A stretch of 64,000 nucleotides of DNA from Paenibacillus hamazuiensis (GTDB lineage Bacteria > Bacillota > Bacilli > Paenibacillales > NBRC-103111): contig NZ_JALRMO010000001.1 in assembly GCF_023276405.1 (NCBI RefSeq), positions 8,037,501-8,101,500 on the forward strand, given 5' to 3'. Within the stretch, counting starts at the first letter, position 1. The number at the start of each line of letters is the position of its first letter. This document shows positions 17,042-25,441 of this stretch, one piece after another. The translations under genes were made by a program, and so were the position numbers. The notes under the pieces are model-generated. The model did no database searches. It was given only the letters and a program-made list of their open reading frames with translations, and was not told the origin of the DNA.

Positions 17042-17077
17042 AAACCCTCGGGACGTTACCGTCCCGGGGGTTTTTAT
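17042..17077 (+). terminator. Terminator of glnA
   Basis: Stem AACCCTCGGGACG / CGTCCCGGGGGTT (17043-17055 with 17060-17072, one wobble pair), TTAC loop, then a T run. Confidence 0.92.
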
Positions 17078-17108
17078 TTTGGTCGCTCTTAATGCTGCCT
17101 CGCCGTAA

Positions 17109-17324
17109 AAAGTAGAGCGGGGCCGGGTCAATGCTTTGCATCAGCAAAGCGAGACCGGACAATCGCGGGCCCGTGGCACTCAACTTCTTACACGGCACCG
17201 CTCCAAAAGTGCAGCGTGCCCGGCATAGGATTTATTGCCTAACAGCAATAAATCCTATGCCGGGCAAACGCGAACTAGCAGCGAGCACTCCCTCTATACG
17301 GGCGGGTCCAGGGCGCTCGAGCGC
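17109..17324 (+). repeat. R1 element copy C, 5' part (interrupted)
   Basis: Hairpin 1: GGCCGGGTC...GACCGGAC around CTTTGC-ATCA-GCAAAG. Hairpin 2 is unusually perfect: GCCCGGCATAGGATTTATTGC pairs fully with its partner around a CTAACA loop. The copy stops at GGGCGCTCGAGCGC, exactly inside the GGCGC hairpin of the 3' part; the rest of R1 resumes at 19159. Confidence 0.87.
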
Positions 17325-17420
17325 AATGTTGTCAGGTTAACAGGTATGGACGAAATCGAGGGCTGAACCATAGAAGACCGAATGACGCTTGAAAACTGTT
17401 ATTCCTCGAAAATAAGTAAT

Positions 17421-18940
17421 TTATAACTCAACTTTCGCAGCTAAGATCAGTCAGTAAACCCTTGATATAGTTGGGCAAACCAGCAATCCATTGTTGGACT
17501 TGACAAATAAGTGCAGACCTCTCCCTTTTCGTCTTGGTTTTGGTCAACTCCAAGAAGAACACCACGATTTGTTGTAGCGCCGATTTGAAGTCAAGTTCCC
17601 GAACTTCGTCTGCAAATAGGAAGAAGAGACCTCCAAGTGAACGAGCATCCTGATTCGCACGACGTTCCCATTCTAATAACAAGTAACGACTGAACACAAT
17701 CGTCGTATGGCAAATCAGCGAATCGAACGATCTGCCTTGGAACTCCGTCCCAAGCTTCAAATGGGATTTAGTGAATTTAAAGAAGGTTTCTATGCTCCAC
17801 CGCATTCCGTAAATCCTCACGATTTCCGTGTCGCTCAGTTCGGTATCGGTGCTCAAGATAACAAGCCATTCCCTACGACAGTTACGGTTTTGCACAAATA
17901 CGAGTCGAATTGGCAGTCCACAAGCTGTTTGAACAAGAAACGAGCCGAGTACATCTATTTTGGTCGATCGCGGCAGCCTTTGGTAAAGCTCCTTCAACGT
18001 GACGAGGTCTTCACCCAAGACATAGCGCTGCTTCATGTCCTTGATCATCCCGATGACGTGAAGCCCTTCCGACATAAGGCTTCGCAAAAGTGGCGCTTGC
18101 GTAAACCAGCTATCCATGAGCACAAAATCAGCAGCAAAACCAGCCCGAATCGCACGTTTGAGTAATTCTACGACCGCATCTGGCTTACGGGTGAATGCTT
18201 CCAAGCGACGCTTATATCCTTGAGTCCGCTTCGACAAGTTATCTTTTATTTCACAAAAACGGTTGGTGATCTTAGCGGAACTGAGCATGACAAAATCGAT
18301 GGGAGCAAAACTGAAGCCATCCGACCAACCCAGCGTGAGCATATTGTAACCGCGGACGAATCGACCTGTCGTATGATCATGAACGCGAGCCAACAGTTCT
18401 GCTTTCTTGCTTCGATTTCGCTTCAAAACAGAATCGTCTACGATAAACACGCGAGTACGAGAACTTGAAATGAGAGATTCGAAGCGCCGAACAACCAAGA
18501 GACTTAGGCTATGAAGGAATTTACGCCACGCAAAGCCGGAATGGTTAAGAAAACGATAGATGACGTCCTTGCCGGGCACCGAGGAGCGCTCACTCTCTAA
18601 CAGGCGATACCAATTACGCTGTTGGAAAACAAGCGTGAACAGAAGCTGAAAAACTTCCAGCGCTGGCATACCGAACGACTTGCGAATGCCGGCCTGGCGC
18701 AGCAAGTGGCCGATTTTTAAAGTAACAAACAACGATGTAATTCGATGCAAACTCTTTTCAGACAGAGCGTTCTGGTGTACCATGAAGATACGCACCTTTC
18801 TGTTTGGAATGGGGATCTGGACAATTTCCATTTTACCAAACGAAAGGTGTTTTTTCTGTCAACTCAAAGAATTAATCGTCCGCAACCCGCACCACATCTG
18901 GCTTAGGTTAGATTTTCAAGGTGCGAAAGTTGAGTTTATA
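17421..18940 (-). mobile_element. IS4-family insertion sequence
   Basis: One transposase ORF bounded by imperfect inverted repeats. Left ATAACTCAACTTTCGCAGCT (17423-17442); right AAGGTGCGAAAGTTGAGTTTAT (18918-18939), whose complement matches the left end closely. The AT-rich string TAATTTATA occurs next to both ends (about 17417 and 18939) and may be the target duplication, but the exact ends cannot be fixed to the base because the inverted repeat and flank are both AT-rich. Confidence 0.75.
17428..18831 (-). CDS. IS4-family transposase (DDE)
   Basis: A 467-residue transposase, apparently intact. DDE landmarks of the IS4 type: VFIVDDSVLKRNRSKK (first Asp), DFVLMDSWFTQAP (second Asp) and the Y-(2)-R-(3)-E-(6)-K-like GMRWSIETFFKFTKSHL (Glu). 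An N-terminal region FGMPALEVFQLLFTLVFQQRNWYRLL is typical of one IS4 subgroup. The stop codon lies in the left inverted repeat. No frameshift or stop is seen, so the element may still be active or recently arrived. Only one copy is in the window. Confidence 0.92.
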   Translation of the reverse strand: MEIVQIPIPNRKVRIFMVHQNALSEKSLHRITSLFVTLKIGHLLRQAGIRKSFGMPALEVFQLLFTLVFQQRNWYRLLESERSSVPGKDVIYRFLNHSGFAWRKFLHSLSLLVVRRFESLISSSRTRVFIVDDSVLKRNRSKKAELLARVHDHTTGRFVRGYNMLTLGWSDGFSFAPIDFVMLSSAKITNRFCEIKDNLSKRTQGYKRRLEAFTRKPDAVVELLKRAIRAGFAADFVLMDSWFTQAPLLRSLMSEGLHVIGMIKDMKQRYVLGEDLVTLKELYQRLPRSTKIDVLGSFLVQTACGLPIRLVFVQNRNCRREWLVILSTDTELSDTEIVRIYGMRWSIETFFKFTKSHLKLGTEFQGRSFDSLICHTTIVFSRYLLLEWERRANQDARSLGGLFFLFADEVRELDFKSALQQIVVFFLELTKTKTKRERSALICQVQQWIAGLPNYIKGLLTDLSCES

Positions 18941-18945
18941 ATTTA

Positions 18946-19158
18946 TAAAATAGAGGAACTTATGTTCGCTATTCTCGGAAAAATGGGCCCATCGAAAAAA
19001 TAGAGGAACTGAGATGCGCTAAATCGGCAGAAAATGGCTTGTGGATTGGGAAAACAGACAAATAGAGTACCTGAGTTCCGCTAATTTTCAAAAATGTCCG
19101 AAATCGCCCCACTTAGCGAACCATAGTTCCGCTATTTCCCACTTAACCTGACAACATT
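18946..19158. repeat. R2 palindrome array, copy 1 (right part)
   Basis: Four modules of the form TAGNGGAACnnnnnTTCGCTA: AATAGAGGAACTTATGTTCG (18949), AATAGAGGAACTGAGATGCG (18999), AATAGAGTACCTGAGTTCCG (19061), and inverted TTAGCGAACCATAGTTCCGC (19113). Start-to-start spacing 50, 62 and 51 bp is identical in copy 2. Confidence 0.8.
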
Positions 19159-19217
19159 GCGCCTGAGCGCCTGGGGTCCCCCCGGTTGGGGGATTTAGGG
19201 GGGCGTCACTCAGGGGG
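19159..19217 (+). repeat. R1 element copy C, 3' part
   Basis: GCGCCTGAGCGCCTGGGGTCC, the end hairpin CCCCCCGGTTGGGGGG and ATTTAGGGGGG complete the R1 copy broken at 17324. A degenerate CTCAGGGGG follows at 19209. Confidence 0.85.
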
Positions 19218-19286
19218 CGTCACGATTTTGTAACAAATCCCAATTATAATAAACCTCATCGAACCCTCACAGATAGGTGGTGCCTT

Positions 19287-20603
19287 ATGGGAGCAGGCTG
19301 GACGGAAAAAGAAGCGGCGCATCTGTTAAATAGAGCGGCATTTTTTCCGGGCAAACAAGATGTCAGCACGGTGCTTGGTTTGGGGAAAGAGGAGACCGTG
19401 CGCCGGCTGATTGCGGGCGAATCGCTGAGCGGGAAACCGCAGGAAATCCCGCCTCTCGTTTCGGTCAAGGCCGACGGCAAGGAGCTGACGGAGGATCAAA
19501 TCGGCGACCAGCAGACATATTGGCTGTATCGCATGATTCATACCGAGGCTCCGCTGATCGAGAAGATGACTCTTTTTTGGCACGGCCATTTGACGACCTC
19601 CTACCGGAAGGTCCGGGAAATTCCGCTGATGGTCAGGCAAAACGAGCTGCTGCGCAAATATGCGGTCGGCAATTTCCACGAGCTGGTTTTGGAGATAGGG
19701 AAGGACCCGGCCATGATGATTTGGCTGGATTCGAACAGCAACCGCAAGGGGAAACCGAACGAGAATTATGCCCGCGAGGTCATGGAGTTGTTTACGCTCG
19801 GGATCGGCAATTACACGGAGCAGGATATCCGTGAGGCGGCAAGAGCCCTGACCGGCTGGCATTACGACAAGAAGACCGACGCGGTGACGTTTCAACCGAA
19901 GCAGCACGATTCGGGTACTAAAACCGTGCTCGGCGAAACGGGAAATTTTGACGAAACGAGTTTCGTGGACGTGCTGTTCAGACAGGAGGCGCTTCCCCGC
20001 TTTATGGCGCTAAAGCTGCTTCGTTTCTTTGCGGCGGATGCGCCTTCGGACGATTGGGTGAAGAAGGTCGCGGACGATTTTATAACGAAAAGCACGGTCG
20101 GCGAGGTATTATACAATCTGTTTACCTCGGACGAATTTTACGACGACAGCATCCGCGGCAGCCTGATCAAAACGCCGGTCGAATACGTGGTCGGCATCGT
20201 GAAAGCGTTCGATTTGCCGATGTCGAAAGGCTTCGCCCAAGCGGCTCGGAAAATGGGGCAGGAGCTCTACCTGCCTCCCGATGTGGCCGGCTGGCGCGGC
20301 GGTACAAGCTGGCTAACGAGCACGCCGCTATTGTCCCGCTACCAATTCGCCGAATCGGTCGCCAGGCGTGTGAGCAATAACCTGCTGACGTCGGCGGACT
20401 ACGCTTTGGGTGAGCATGCCAAGCCGGAGGAGTGGGTGACCGGACTCGGTAAAAATGTCGGATTGTGGGAGATCGGCGATAACACCTTGCAGGTGCTTGC
20501 CAAATACGCGGAGGATACGTTCGTTTACAGCAAGCAAAAAGTGGGCGGCATGAAAGGGCTGCTCCACCTGCTGATGATCAGTCCCGAAGCCCAAATGAAA
20601 TAA
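19287..20603 (+). CDS. DUF1800 family protein
   Basis: A 438-residue protein of the DUF1800 family. Recognisable stretches: HLLNRAAFFPGKQDV near the start, LFWHGHLTTSYRKV, ENYAREVMELFTLGIGNYTEQD, LTGWHYD, and LYLPPDVAGWRGGTSWL near the C-terminus. No signal peptide is evident. The family is found beside DUF1501 proteins in many bacteria and its function is not established; a role in an exported or surface-associated process is suggested by its TAT-exported partner. AGGTGG precedes the ATG. The DUF1501 gene begins 17 bp downstream, so the two form an operon. Confidence 0.88.
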   Translation: MGAGWTEKEAAHLLNRAAFFPGKQDVSTVLGLGKEETVRRLIAGESLSGKPQEIPPLVSVKADGKELTEDQIGDQQTYWLYRMIHTEAPLIEKMTLFWHGHLTTSYRKVREIPLMVRQNELLRKYAVGNFHELVLEIGKDPAMMIWLDSNSNRKGKPNENYAREVMELFTLGIGNYTEQDIREAARALTGWHYDKKTDAVTFQPKQHDSGTKTVLGETGNFDETSFVDVLFRQEALPRFMALKLLRFFAADAPSDDWVKKVADDFITKSTVGEVLYNLFTSDEFYDDSIRGSLIKTPVEYVVGIVKAFDLPMSKGFAQAARKMGQELYLPPDVAGWRGGTSWLTSTPLLSRYQFAESVARRVSNNLLTSADYALGEHAKPEEWVTGLGKNVGLWEIGDNTLQVLAKYAEDTFVYSKQKVGGMKGLLHLLMISPEAQMK

Positions 20604-20620
20604 GGAAGGAGTGGCTTTTC

Positions 20621-21856
20621 ATGAAATTGACCCGACGTGAATTTCTTATCAAAGGCACTGCGCTCCTCGCCGCGTTAGGGCTCGGGGGACCGATGATTTT
20701 TGCCGAGGACGGCACGCCGCTCAGCATGGTGAGCGATGATCCGAACGTGGAAAATCCGGTGCTGGTCATCGTGCAATTGTCCGGCGGCAACGACGGCATC
20801 AATACGCTTGTTCCTTACGGGCTGGGCGGTTATTTCGACGCGAGACCGACCTTGAAAATTACGGAGAGCGAGGTGCTCGCGATCAACAACGAGGTCGGCC
20901 TGCACCCGAGTTTGACCGGGCTTAAGCAGCTGTACGACCAAGGCAAGGTGGCGATCATCCAGGGGGTTGGGTACCCGAAGCCGGATCATTCCCACTTCCG
21001 TTCGATGGAAATTTGGCAGACGGCGGAGCCGGAAAAGTATATTCGCTCCGGCTGGCTCGGCCGCTACGTGGAAACGGCGCTTGCGGAGTCGAAAAACCCT
21101 CTCAAGGCGATTCAGATCGGCAGCGCCGCGAGCAAGGCGTTCAGCTCGGAGAAGATCGGCGTGCCTCTCATTCAGTCCATCGAATCGTTTAACTTTTTTG
21201 ACGCGAAAACGCCGAAGGCCGACCAGAACCGTTTGTCCAAAGCGTTTCTCGACATGTACGACCCGCAGCGCCAGATAGCCAGGGTGCAGGTCACCTGCCA
21301 GCGCGGCGTAGACGCGTATGAAAGCGTGGAAGCGATTCATGCGCTGGCAGGCGCGTATCAAAACAAAATCGAATACCCGAAATCCGGCTTCGCCAAGGAT
21401 CTTCAGCTTGTCGTGCGCTTGCTTGCCGGTGGGGCGGGGACGCGTGTTTTCAATGTGCAGCTGGGCGGTTTTGATGATCATGCGGATGAGAAAAACATGC
21501 ACGCCAAGCTGCTTCTGCAGATGGATCAGGCGCTCAGCGCGTTTTACCGGGATTTGGAGGCGCATGGGCTGCAGGATCGCGTCGTGACGATGACGTTTTC
21601 CGAATTCGGGCGTCGCGTGAGGGAAAACGGCAGCGGCGGAACCGACCACGGCACGGCTGCGCCTATGTTTGTGTTCGGCGGCCGGGTGAAGGGCGGGCTT
21701 TACGGCACCCAGCCGAGCCTTACGAACCTCGACAATGGGGATTTGAAATACGAGGTGGATTTCCGCTCCGTCTATTACACCTTGCTGGATAACTGGCTCA
21801 AAGGCGACGCCAAGGGAGCTTTGGGTCAGACATACGAGAAGTTGGCTTTTGTATGA
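20621..21856 (+). CDS. DUF1501 family protein with twin-arginine signal
   Basis: A 411-residue protein whose N-terminus TRREFLIKGTALLAALGLGG is a twin-arginine export signal (RR at residues 5-6 followed by a hydrophobic core). The mature part has LVIVQLSGGNDGINTLVPY, GLHPSLTGLKQLYDQGKVAIIQGVGYP, DHSHFRSMEIWQTA, NVQLGGFDDHADEKN and TFSEFGRRVRENGSGGTDHG, typical of DUF1501 proteins, which have an alkaline-phosphatase/sulfatase-like fold. The reaction is unknown. AAGGAAGGAG precedes the ATG. It is paired with the DUF1800 gene upstream. Confidence 0.9.
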   Translation: MKLTRREFLIKGTALLAALGLGGPMIFAEDGTPLSMVSDDPNVENPVLVIVQLSGGNDGINTLVPYGLGGYFDARPTLKITESEVLAINNEVGLHPSLTGLKQLYDQGKVAIIQGVGYPKPDHSHFRSMEIWQTAEPEKYIRSGWLGRYVETALAESKNPLKAIQIGSAASKAFSSEKIGVPLIQSIESFNFFDAKTPKADQNRLSKAFLDMYDPQRQIARVQVTCQRGVDAYESVEAIHALAGAYQNKIEYPKSGFAKDLQLVVRLLAGGAGTRVFNVQLGGFDDHADEKNMHAKLLLQMDQALSAFYRDLEAHGLQDRVVTMTFSEFGRRVRENGSGGTDHGTAAPMFVFGGRVKGGLYGTQPSLTNLDNGDLKYEVDFRSVYYTLLDNWLKGDAKGALGQTYEKLAFV

Positions 21857-21890
21857 TGGAACAGATTCCGCCAAAATAAGCAGCTTATGA

Positions 21891-22096
21891 TAAATAGAGG
21901 AACCCACGTTCGCTATTCTCGGATAAAAAGGCACTTTGAAAAAATAGAGGAACTGAGATGCGCTATATCGGTGAAAAATGGCTAATGCAGTGGGGAATCA
22001 GACAAATAGATCACCTGAGTTCCGCTAATTTTCAAAAACATCGGAAACTGACCCACTTAGCGAACCCTAATTCCGCTATGGTTCCCGTAACCTGAC
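21891..22096. repeat. R2 palindrome array, copy 2
   Basis: The same four modules as copy 1, with TAG starts at 21895, 21945, 22007 and 22058 (50, 62, 51 bp). It ends in TAACCTGAC, the inner part of the copy-1 inverted repeat, but without the outer AACATT. The 7-mers CCGCCAA (21868) and TTGGCGG (22097) flank it in inverse orientation. It lies 35 bp after the DUF1501 stop and 42 bp before R1-D. Confidence 0.8.
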
Positions 22097-22138
22097 TTGG
22101 CGGGGAAGGGCGGGGGGATTTTGACTGGACTGATCCGG

Positions 22139-22386
22139 TAAAAGTAATGGTGTCCGGTACAGGTTTTGCGCAGCAAAACCGTGCCGGATATACGCGTGAG
22201 CGCGGCACGCACCGACTCCCCAGGCATCGCACCAAAAGTAAAGCGTGCCCGGCATCGGATTTTTATCCAAAGGTAAAAAAAATCCATGCCGGGCAAACGC
22301 GGACTAGCAGCGAGCACTCCCTCCAACAGGGCGGGTCCAGGGCGCTCGAGCGCCTGGGGTCCCCCTTGCAGGGGGATTTAGGGGGT
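22139..22386 (+). repeat. R1 element copy D
   Basis: Hairpin 1: GTCCGGTAC...GTGCCGGAT around TTTTGC-GCA-GCAAAA. Linker ACGCGTGAGCGCGGCACGCA. Hairpin 2: GCCCGGCAT...ATGCCGGGC around GGATTTTT...AAAAATCC. Then CTAGCAGCGAGCACTCCCTC, GGGTCCAGGGCGCTCGAGCG and the end hairpin CCCCCTTGCAGGGGG, ATTTAGGGGG. Here it separates the DUF1501 gene from a convergent gene whose stop is 6 bp away. Confidence 0.87.
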
Positions 22387-22391
22387 GGACT

Positions 22392-23258
22392 TCAGTAGCG
22401 ATCCATGATCAGCTGAGTCTTCAGCGAATCCTGCGGGAGGAACCAGCCCTTGCTCTGCAGGTAGGCAATCAGCTCGTCGTGCTTTTGCGACGCTACGGCA
22501 CGGTCCGCCGTTTTGAAGGAAATTTCCACGACGTACTCCGTACCGGTTCCGGCGGCATCTTTGATCGGCCAAACTTCGATGTACGTCTTGAGGCCGCTCC
22601 ATGTGCCGATGGATCGCTTGGCCAGAACGGGGCCGTAAATGCGGGAGGTACCGAGCATTTCGGTGCCCCAGCCGTTGTATACGTAGTCGTCGAATTTGCC
22701 GGGAGCGTTGTTGATCAGCAGGCTGCGCGAATCTTTGAGGGATGGCAGATCCATGCCGCTGTAGCCGGACTTGCTTCCCGATTTGGAGCGGGTGACGCTG
22801 AGCGTTTTCTTCTGGTAGCCCCACTCGATTTGCGCTTCGTAGTTGGTGTCGCTGGAGTCGAAGCCGTCCTGATTGGCCGTTGTGAGCGCAGCATCGATAT
22901 CGTCGCCCACGACGGGGAACCGCTTTTTGTAGGTGAGCTCGAAGCCGCTTTCACCTTCCGTTTTGCGGACGCGCGGACTCCAGCCGTTGCTGTAAATGTC
23001 TTTGCTGTCGGTGTCCAAAAATTGCACGTTCATTTTGGTTACGGTATCAGGCATGCCGAAGGCGCTTTTGACGGCGCTGGTCAGCTTGTAGTCCGTACCC
23101 AGCACAGCGGAAGGGTTCATCAGCAGCTTGACCTCGTAGTCCGGCACCATATTGCTTGCCGCCTTGGCAGGGCCCGGCGCCATGATTGATGCGGACATGA
23201 CCACGGCGCATAAAGCGGCGGTCAGGCCGGCCATCCATTTGCTTCTTTTTCTCATCAT
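22392..23258 (-). CDS. Secreted protein, possibly CYTH-like
   Basis: A 288-residue protein with a clear Sec signal (RKRSKWMAGLTAALCAVVMSASIMAPGPAKA, cleavage near AKA-A). The mature part begins VPDYEVKLLMNPSAVLG and has QFLDTDSKDIYSNGWSPRVRKTEG followed by GFELTYKKRFPV, an alternation of basic and acidic residues on predicted strands that recalls CYTH/triphosphate-tunnel proteins (RxRxxxG...LTxKxR). That resemblance is my inference; I cannot show the EXEXK signature. The start at 23258 is placed 7 nt after AAGGAG. The gene stands alone, convergent with R1-D. Confidence 0.6.
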   Translation of the reverse strand: MMRKRSKWMAGLTAALCAVVMSASIMAPGPAKAASNMVPDYEVKLLMNPSAVLGTDYKLTSAVKSAFGMPDTVTKMNVQFLDTDSKDIYSNGWSPRVRKTEGESGFELTYKKRFPVVGDDIDAALTTANQDGFDSSDTNYEAQIEWGYQKKTLSVTRSKSGSKSGYSGMDLPSLKDSRSLLINNAPGKFDDYVYNGWGTEMLGTSRIYGPVLAKRSIGTWSGLKTYIEVWPIKDAAGTGTEYVVEISFKTADRAVASQKHDELIAYLQSKGWFLPQDSLKTQLIMDRY

Positions 23259-23346
23259 TTTCATTCTCCTTTGCATAGGGGGATTTTTTTCCTACAAGGT
23301 AGAATGTAAGCGGCAATTGTAAGAAGAGTGTTAACCGCACATGTTG

Positions 23347-24249
23347 TTATCGTAAAGGAGTGACGGACGAACGAATATAGTCGATAAAGGCATCCATCAG
23401 AGAAGACTTGTGACGGTGCTCATTGAACGCGTAAAAGACGTACCGCTTCACGTGGTTTTGCGGTATGGCGCGCACCGCCAGCTCCCCGCGCTCGACCTCG
23501 CGGCCGACGGCCAGCCGCGAAACGAAAGATACGCCTTCCCCGCGCATCGCCACCTGCTTGATCGCCTCCACCGAATCGAGCTCCATCGCGCAGCTGAGCT
23601 GCACGCCGTTTGCCTGAGCCCATTTTTCCGTCAGGGCTCTTGTGCTGGACTCCGGGCTGTGGAAAAGAAACGGCACATCGTTCAGCATGTCCGGGTACAG
23701 CTGCTCATATCGTGAAAACTTATGGTTCGGCGCAAAAATAACGACCATCTCATCCTCACACACCGTTTCGATTGCCAGAGGAGCATGTGCAGCCGGCCCG
23801 GCCGAGAAGACGCCGATATCGATTTCGTGATTCAGCAGCATGTCCTTAATGAGCGAAGCTGGTTTGATCGACAAGCTCAGCTTCGTTTTCGGGTGATTTT
23901 TCACAAAGCGGCTGATCAGCTCGGGAAGAATGTAGGTGCCCGGAACGTAGCTCGCGCCAATTTTGAGCGACCCCGTCCCCGGCTCGCGGAACTCTTTGAC
24001 GACGCGTTCGGCTTCCTGAGCCAAGGCGTTGATTTTAACCGCGTAATGATGGAGAGCAGCACCCGCTTCCGTCAAATTGATTTTCCCCGCGCGGGATTCA
24101 AACAAAGGGACGCCAAGCTCCTCCTCCAAATTTTTCATATGAAAAGTGACGGTCGGCTGTTTAAGGCCGAGCAGTCCGGCTACGGGTGTAATTTTTTTGT
24201 GCCGCTCGATCAGCTCGACGATTTCCAGCTTCACCAGATTGATGTTCAC
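23347..24249 (-). CDS. LysR-family transcriptional regulator
   Basis: A 300-residue regulator: winged helix-turn-helix at 1-60 (VKLEIVELIERHKKITPVAGLLGLKQPTVTFHMKNLEEELGVPLFES), linker helix, and a substrate-binding-like effector domain (GTGSLKIGASYVPGTYILPELISRF...). The start is GTG at 24249, 8 nt after AAAGGAGG. It is divergent from the ferric-type ABC operon and a perfect LysR-like box lies in the gap, so it is the probable regulator of that operon. The effector cannot be told from the sequence. Confidence 0.9.
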   Translation of the reverse strand: MNINLVKLEIVELIERHKKITPVAGLLGLKQPTVTFHMKNLEEELGVPLFESRAGKINLTEAGAALHHYAVKINALAQEAERVVKEFREPGTGSLKIGASYVPGTYILPELISRFVKNHPKTKLSLSIKPASLIKDMLLNHEIDIGVFSAGPAAHAPLAIETVCEDEMVVIFAPNHKFSRYEQLYPDMLNDVPFLFHSPESSTRALTEKWAQANGVQLSCAMELDSVEAIKQVAMRGEGVSFVSRLAVGREVERGELAVRAIPQNHVKRYVFYAFNEHRHKSSLMDAFIDYIRSSVTPLR

Positions 24250-24325
24250 TTAGGTGCCCTCCTTTGCAGCCCTCCGGTAGTCGTTTCGTTGCCTTCGTTA
24301 CTCCTCGGGCTTTTTCACAACACAT

Positions 24326-24342
24326 TATAGATAAAATCTATA
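24326..24342. promoter_or_regulatory. LysR-type operator in the divergent gap
   Basis: TATAGAT-AAA-ATCTATA is a perfect 7-bp inverted repeat with the T-N11-A form of LysR boxes. It lies about 27 bp upstream of TTAACA / TAATAT (24369-24374, 24392-24397, 17-bp spacer), a likely promoter for the ABC operon. Confidence 0.65.
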
Positions 24343-24460
24343 GAAATGAATAGAATCCATTGAAAAAATTAACAAAACCTTTACGTTCGGATAATATTTT
24401 CCGCGAGTTTGGCCTGTACACTGAGGATAGTTTCCCGAATGGAAGAAGGTATTTACGAAA

Positions 24461-25426
24461 ATGGATGTCATCATCGAACGGTTGGCCAAAAGCTTCGGCC
24501 AGGTTCAGGCGCTGAAGCCGACCTCGCTGCGCATCGGGCATAACCGGTTTACGACATTGCTCGGTCCGTCGGGGTGCGGCAAGACGACGCTGCTGCGGAT
24601 GATTGCCGGCCTCGAGAAGCCGGACGAAGGGGAGATTCGGCTCGGGGAGGATTATATTTTTTCTCGGGCGCGGAAGATCGACATGCCGGTACACCGCCGC
24701 CGGTTCGGCATGGTGTTTCAGGATTTCGCGCTTTGGCCGCACATGACCGTGTTCGAAAACATCGCGTACGGGCTTCGGGCGACCGGGCAAAAAGACGATG
24801 TGCGCCGCCGCGTCTCGGAGGCGATCGAGATGGTTCGTCTGACCGGCATGGAAAACCGCTTCCCGCACCAATTGTCCGGCGGCCAGCAGCAAAGGGTGGC
24901 ATTTGCCCGCGCCGTTGTGACAAGGCCGCAGCTCGTGCTGTTCGACGAGCCGCTCAGCGCGCTCGACGCGCTGCTGCGCGAGGAGATGCGGATGGAGCTG
25001 ATGAGCCTCGTCCGCGATATTGGGCTGACTGCCTTGTACGTCACCCACGATCAGACGGAAGCGATGACGATGTCGGACGAAATCGTCGTGATGCAGGGCG
25101 GGCAGGTGCTTCAGGCCGGCACGCCGGAGGACATTTACCGCAGTCCGGCGCATCCGTTTGTCGCCGGCTTTATCGGCAAGACCAACTGGATTGAAAAAGA
25201 CAGGCTCATGTTCCGTCCGGAACACGCGCTATGGCAGCGGACAGAGGCGTGCCACAGCTACGAAGGCGTCATCCGTACGGTCAGCTACTTGGGGGACCGC
25301 TACGAGATCGGGATCGACATGGGAGCCGCCGGTCTTTGGACCGCTTATCATCCGCAGCGGCTGCCGGTCGGGGAAACCTGCGAGCTGTTCGTTTCCCCCC
25401 GCCACATACATGCCATATCAAATTAA
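24461..25426 (+). CDS. ABC transporter ATPase, ferric/spermidine type
   Basis: A 321-residue ATPase of the Fe3+/polyamine/phosphonate group. Walker A GPSGCGKTT, Q loop VFQDFALWPHMTV, signature [14 protein letters not shown], Walker B LVLFDEP, D loop SALDA and switch His in YVTHDQTEA are intact. The C-terminal ~80 residues form a TOBE-like domain (FRPEHALWQ... YEGVIRTVSYLGDRYEI). It energises uptake through the permease two genes down. It is first in a four-gene operon with the binding lipoprotein, permease and a beta-CASP protein. Confidence 0.92.
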   Translation: MDVIIERLAKSFGQVQALKPTSLRIGHNRFTTLLGPSGCGKTTLLRMIAGLEKPDEGEIRLGEDYIFSRARKIDMPVHRRRFGMVFQDFALWPHMTVFENIAYGLRATGQKDDVRRRVSEAIEMVRLTGMENRFPHQLSGGQQQRVAFARAVVTRPQLVLFDEPLSALDALLREEMRMELMSLVRDIGLTALYVTHDQTEAMTMSDEIVVMQGGQVLQAGTPEDIYRSPAHPFVAGFIGKTNWIEKDRLMFRPEHALWQRTEACHSYEGVIRTVSYLGDRYEIGIDMGAAGLWTAYHPQRLPVGETCELFVSPRHIHAISN

Positions 25427-25441
25427 GGGAGGATGTATCAA

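Larger units (their letters stand above)
17325..19158. mobile_element. R2 repeat with 16-bp terminal inverted repeats, inserted in R1-C and carrying an IS4 element
   Basis: The insert starts with AATGTTGTCAGGTTAA (17325-17340) and ends with the exact inverse TTAACCTGACAACATT (19143-19158); both ends are flanked by GCGC. Left part ~98 bp, right part ~219 bp, separated by an IS of about 1.5 kb. The right part carries four palindromic modules whose TAG starts are at 18951, 19001, 19063 and 19114. The flanking GCGC could be a target duplication, or simply the palindromic R1 stem. Confidence 0.65.
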
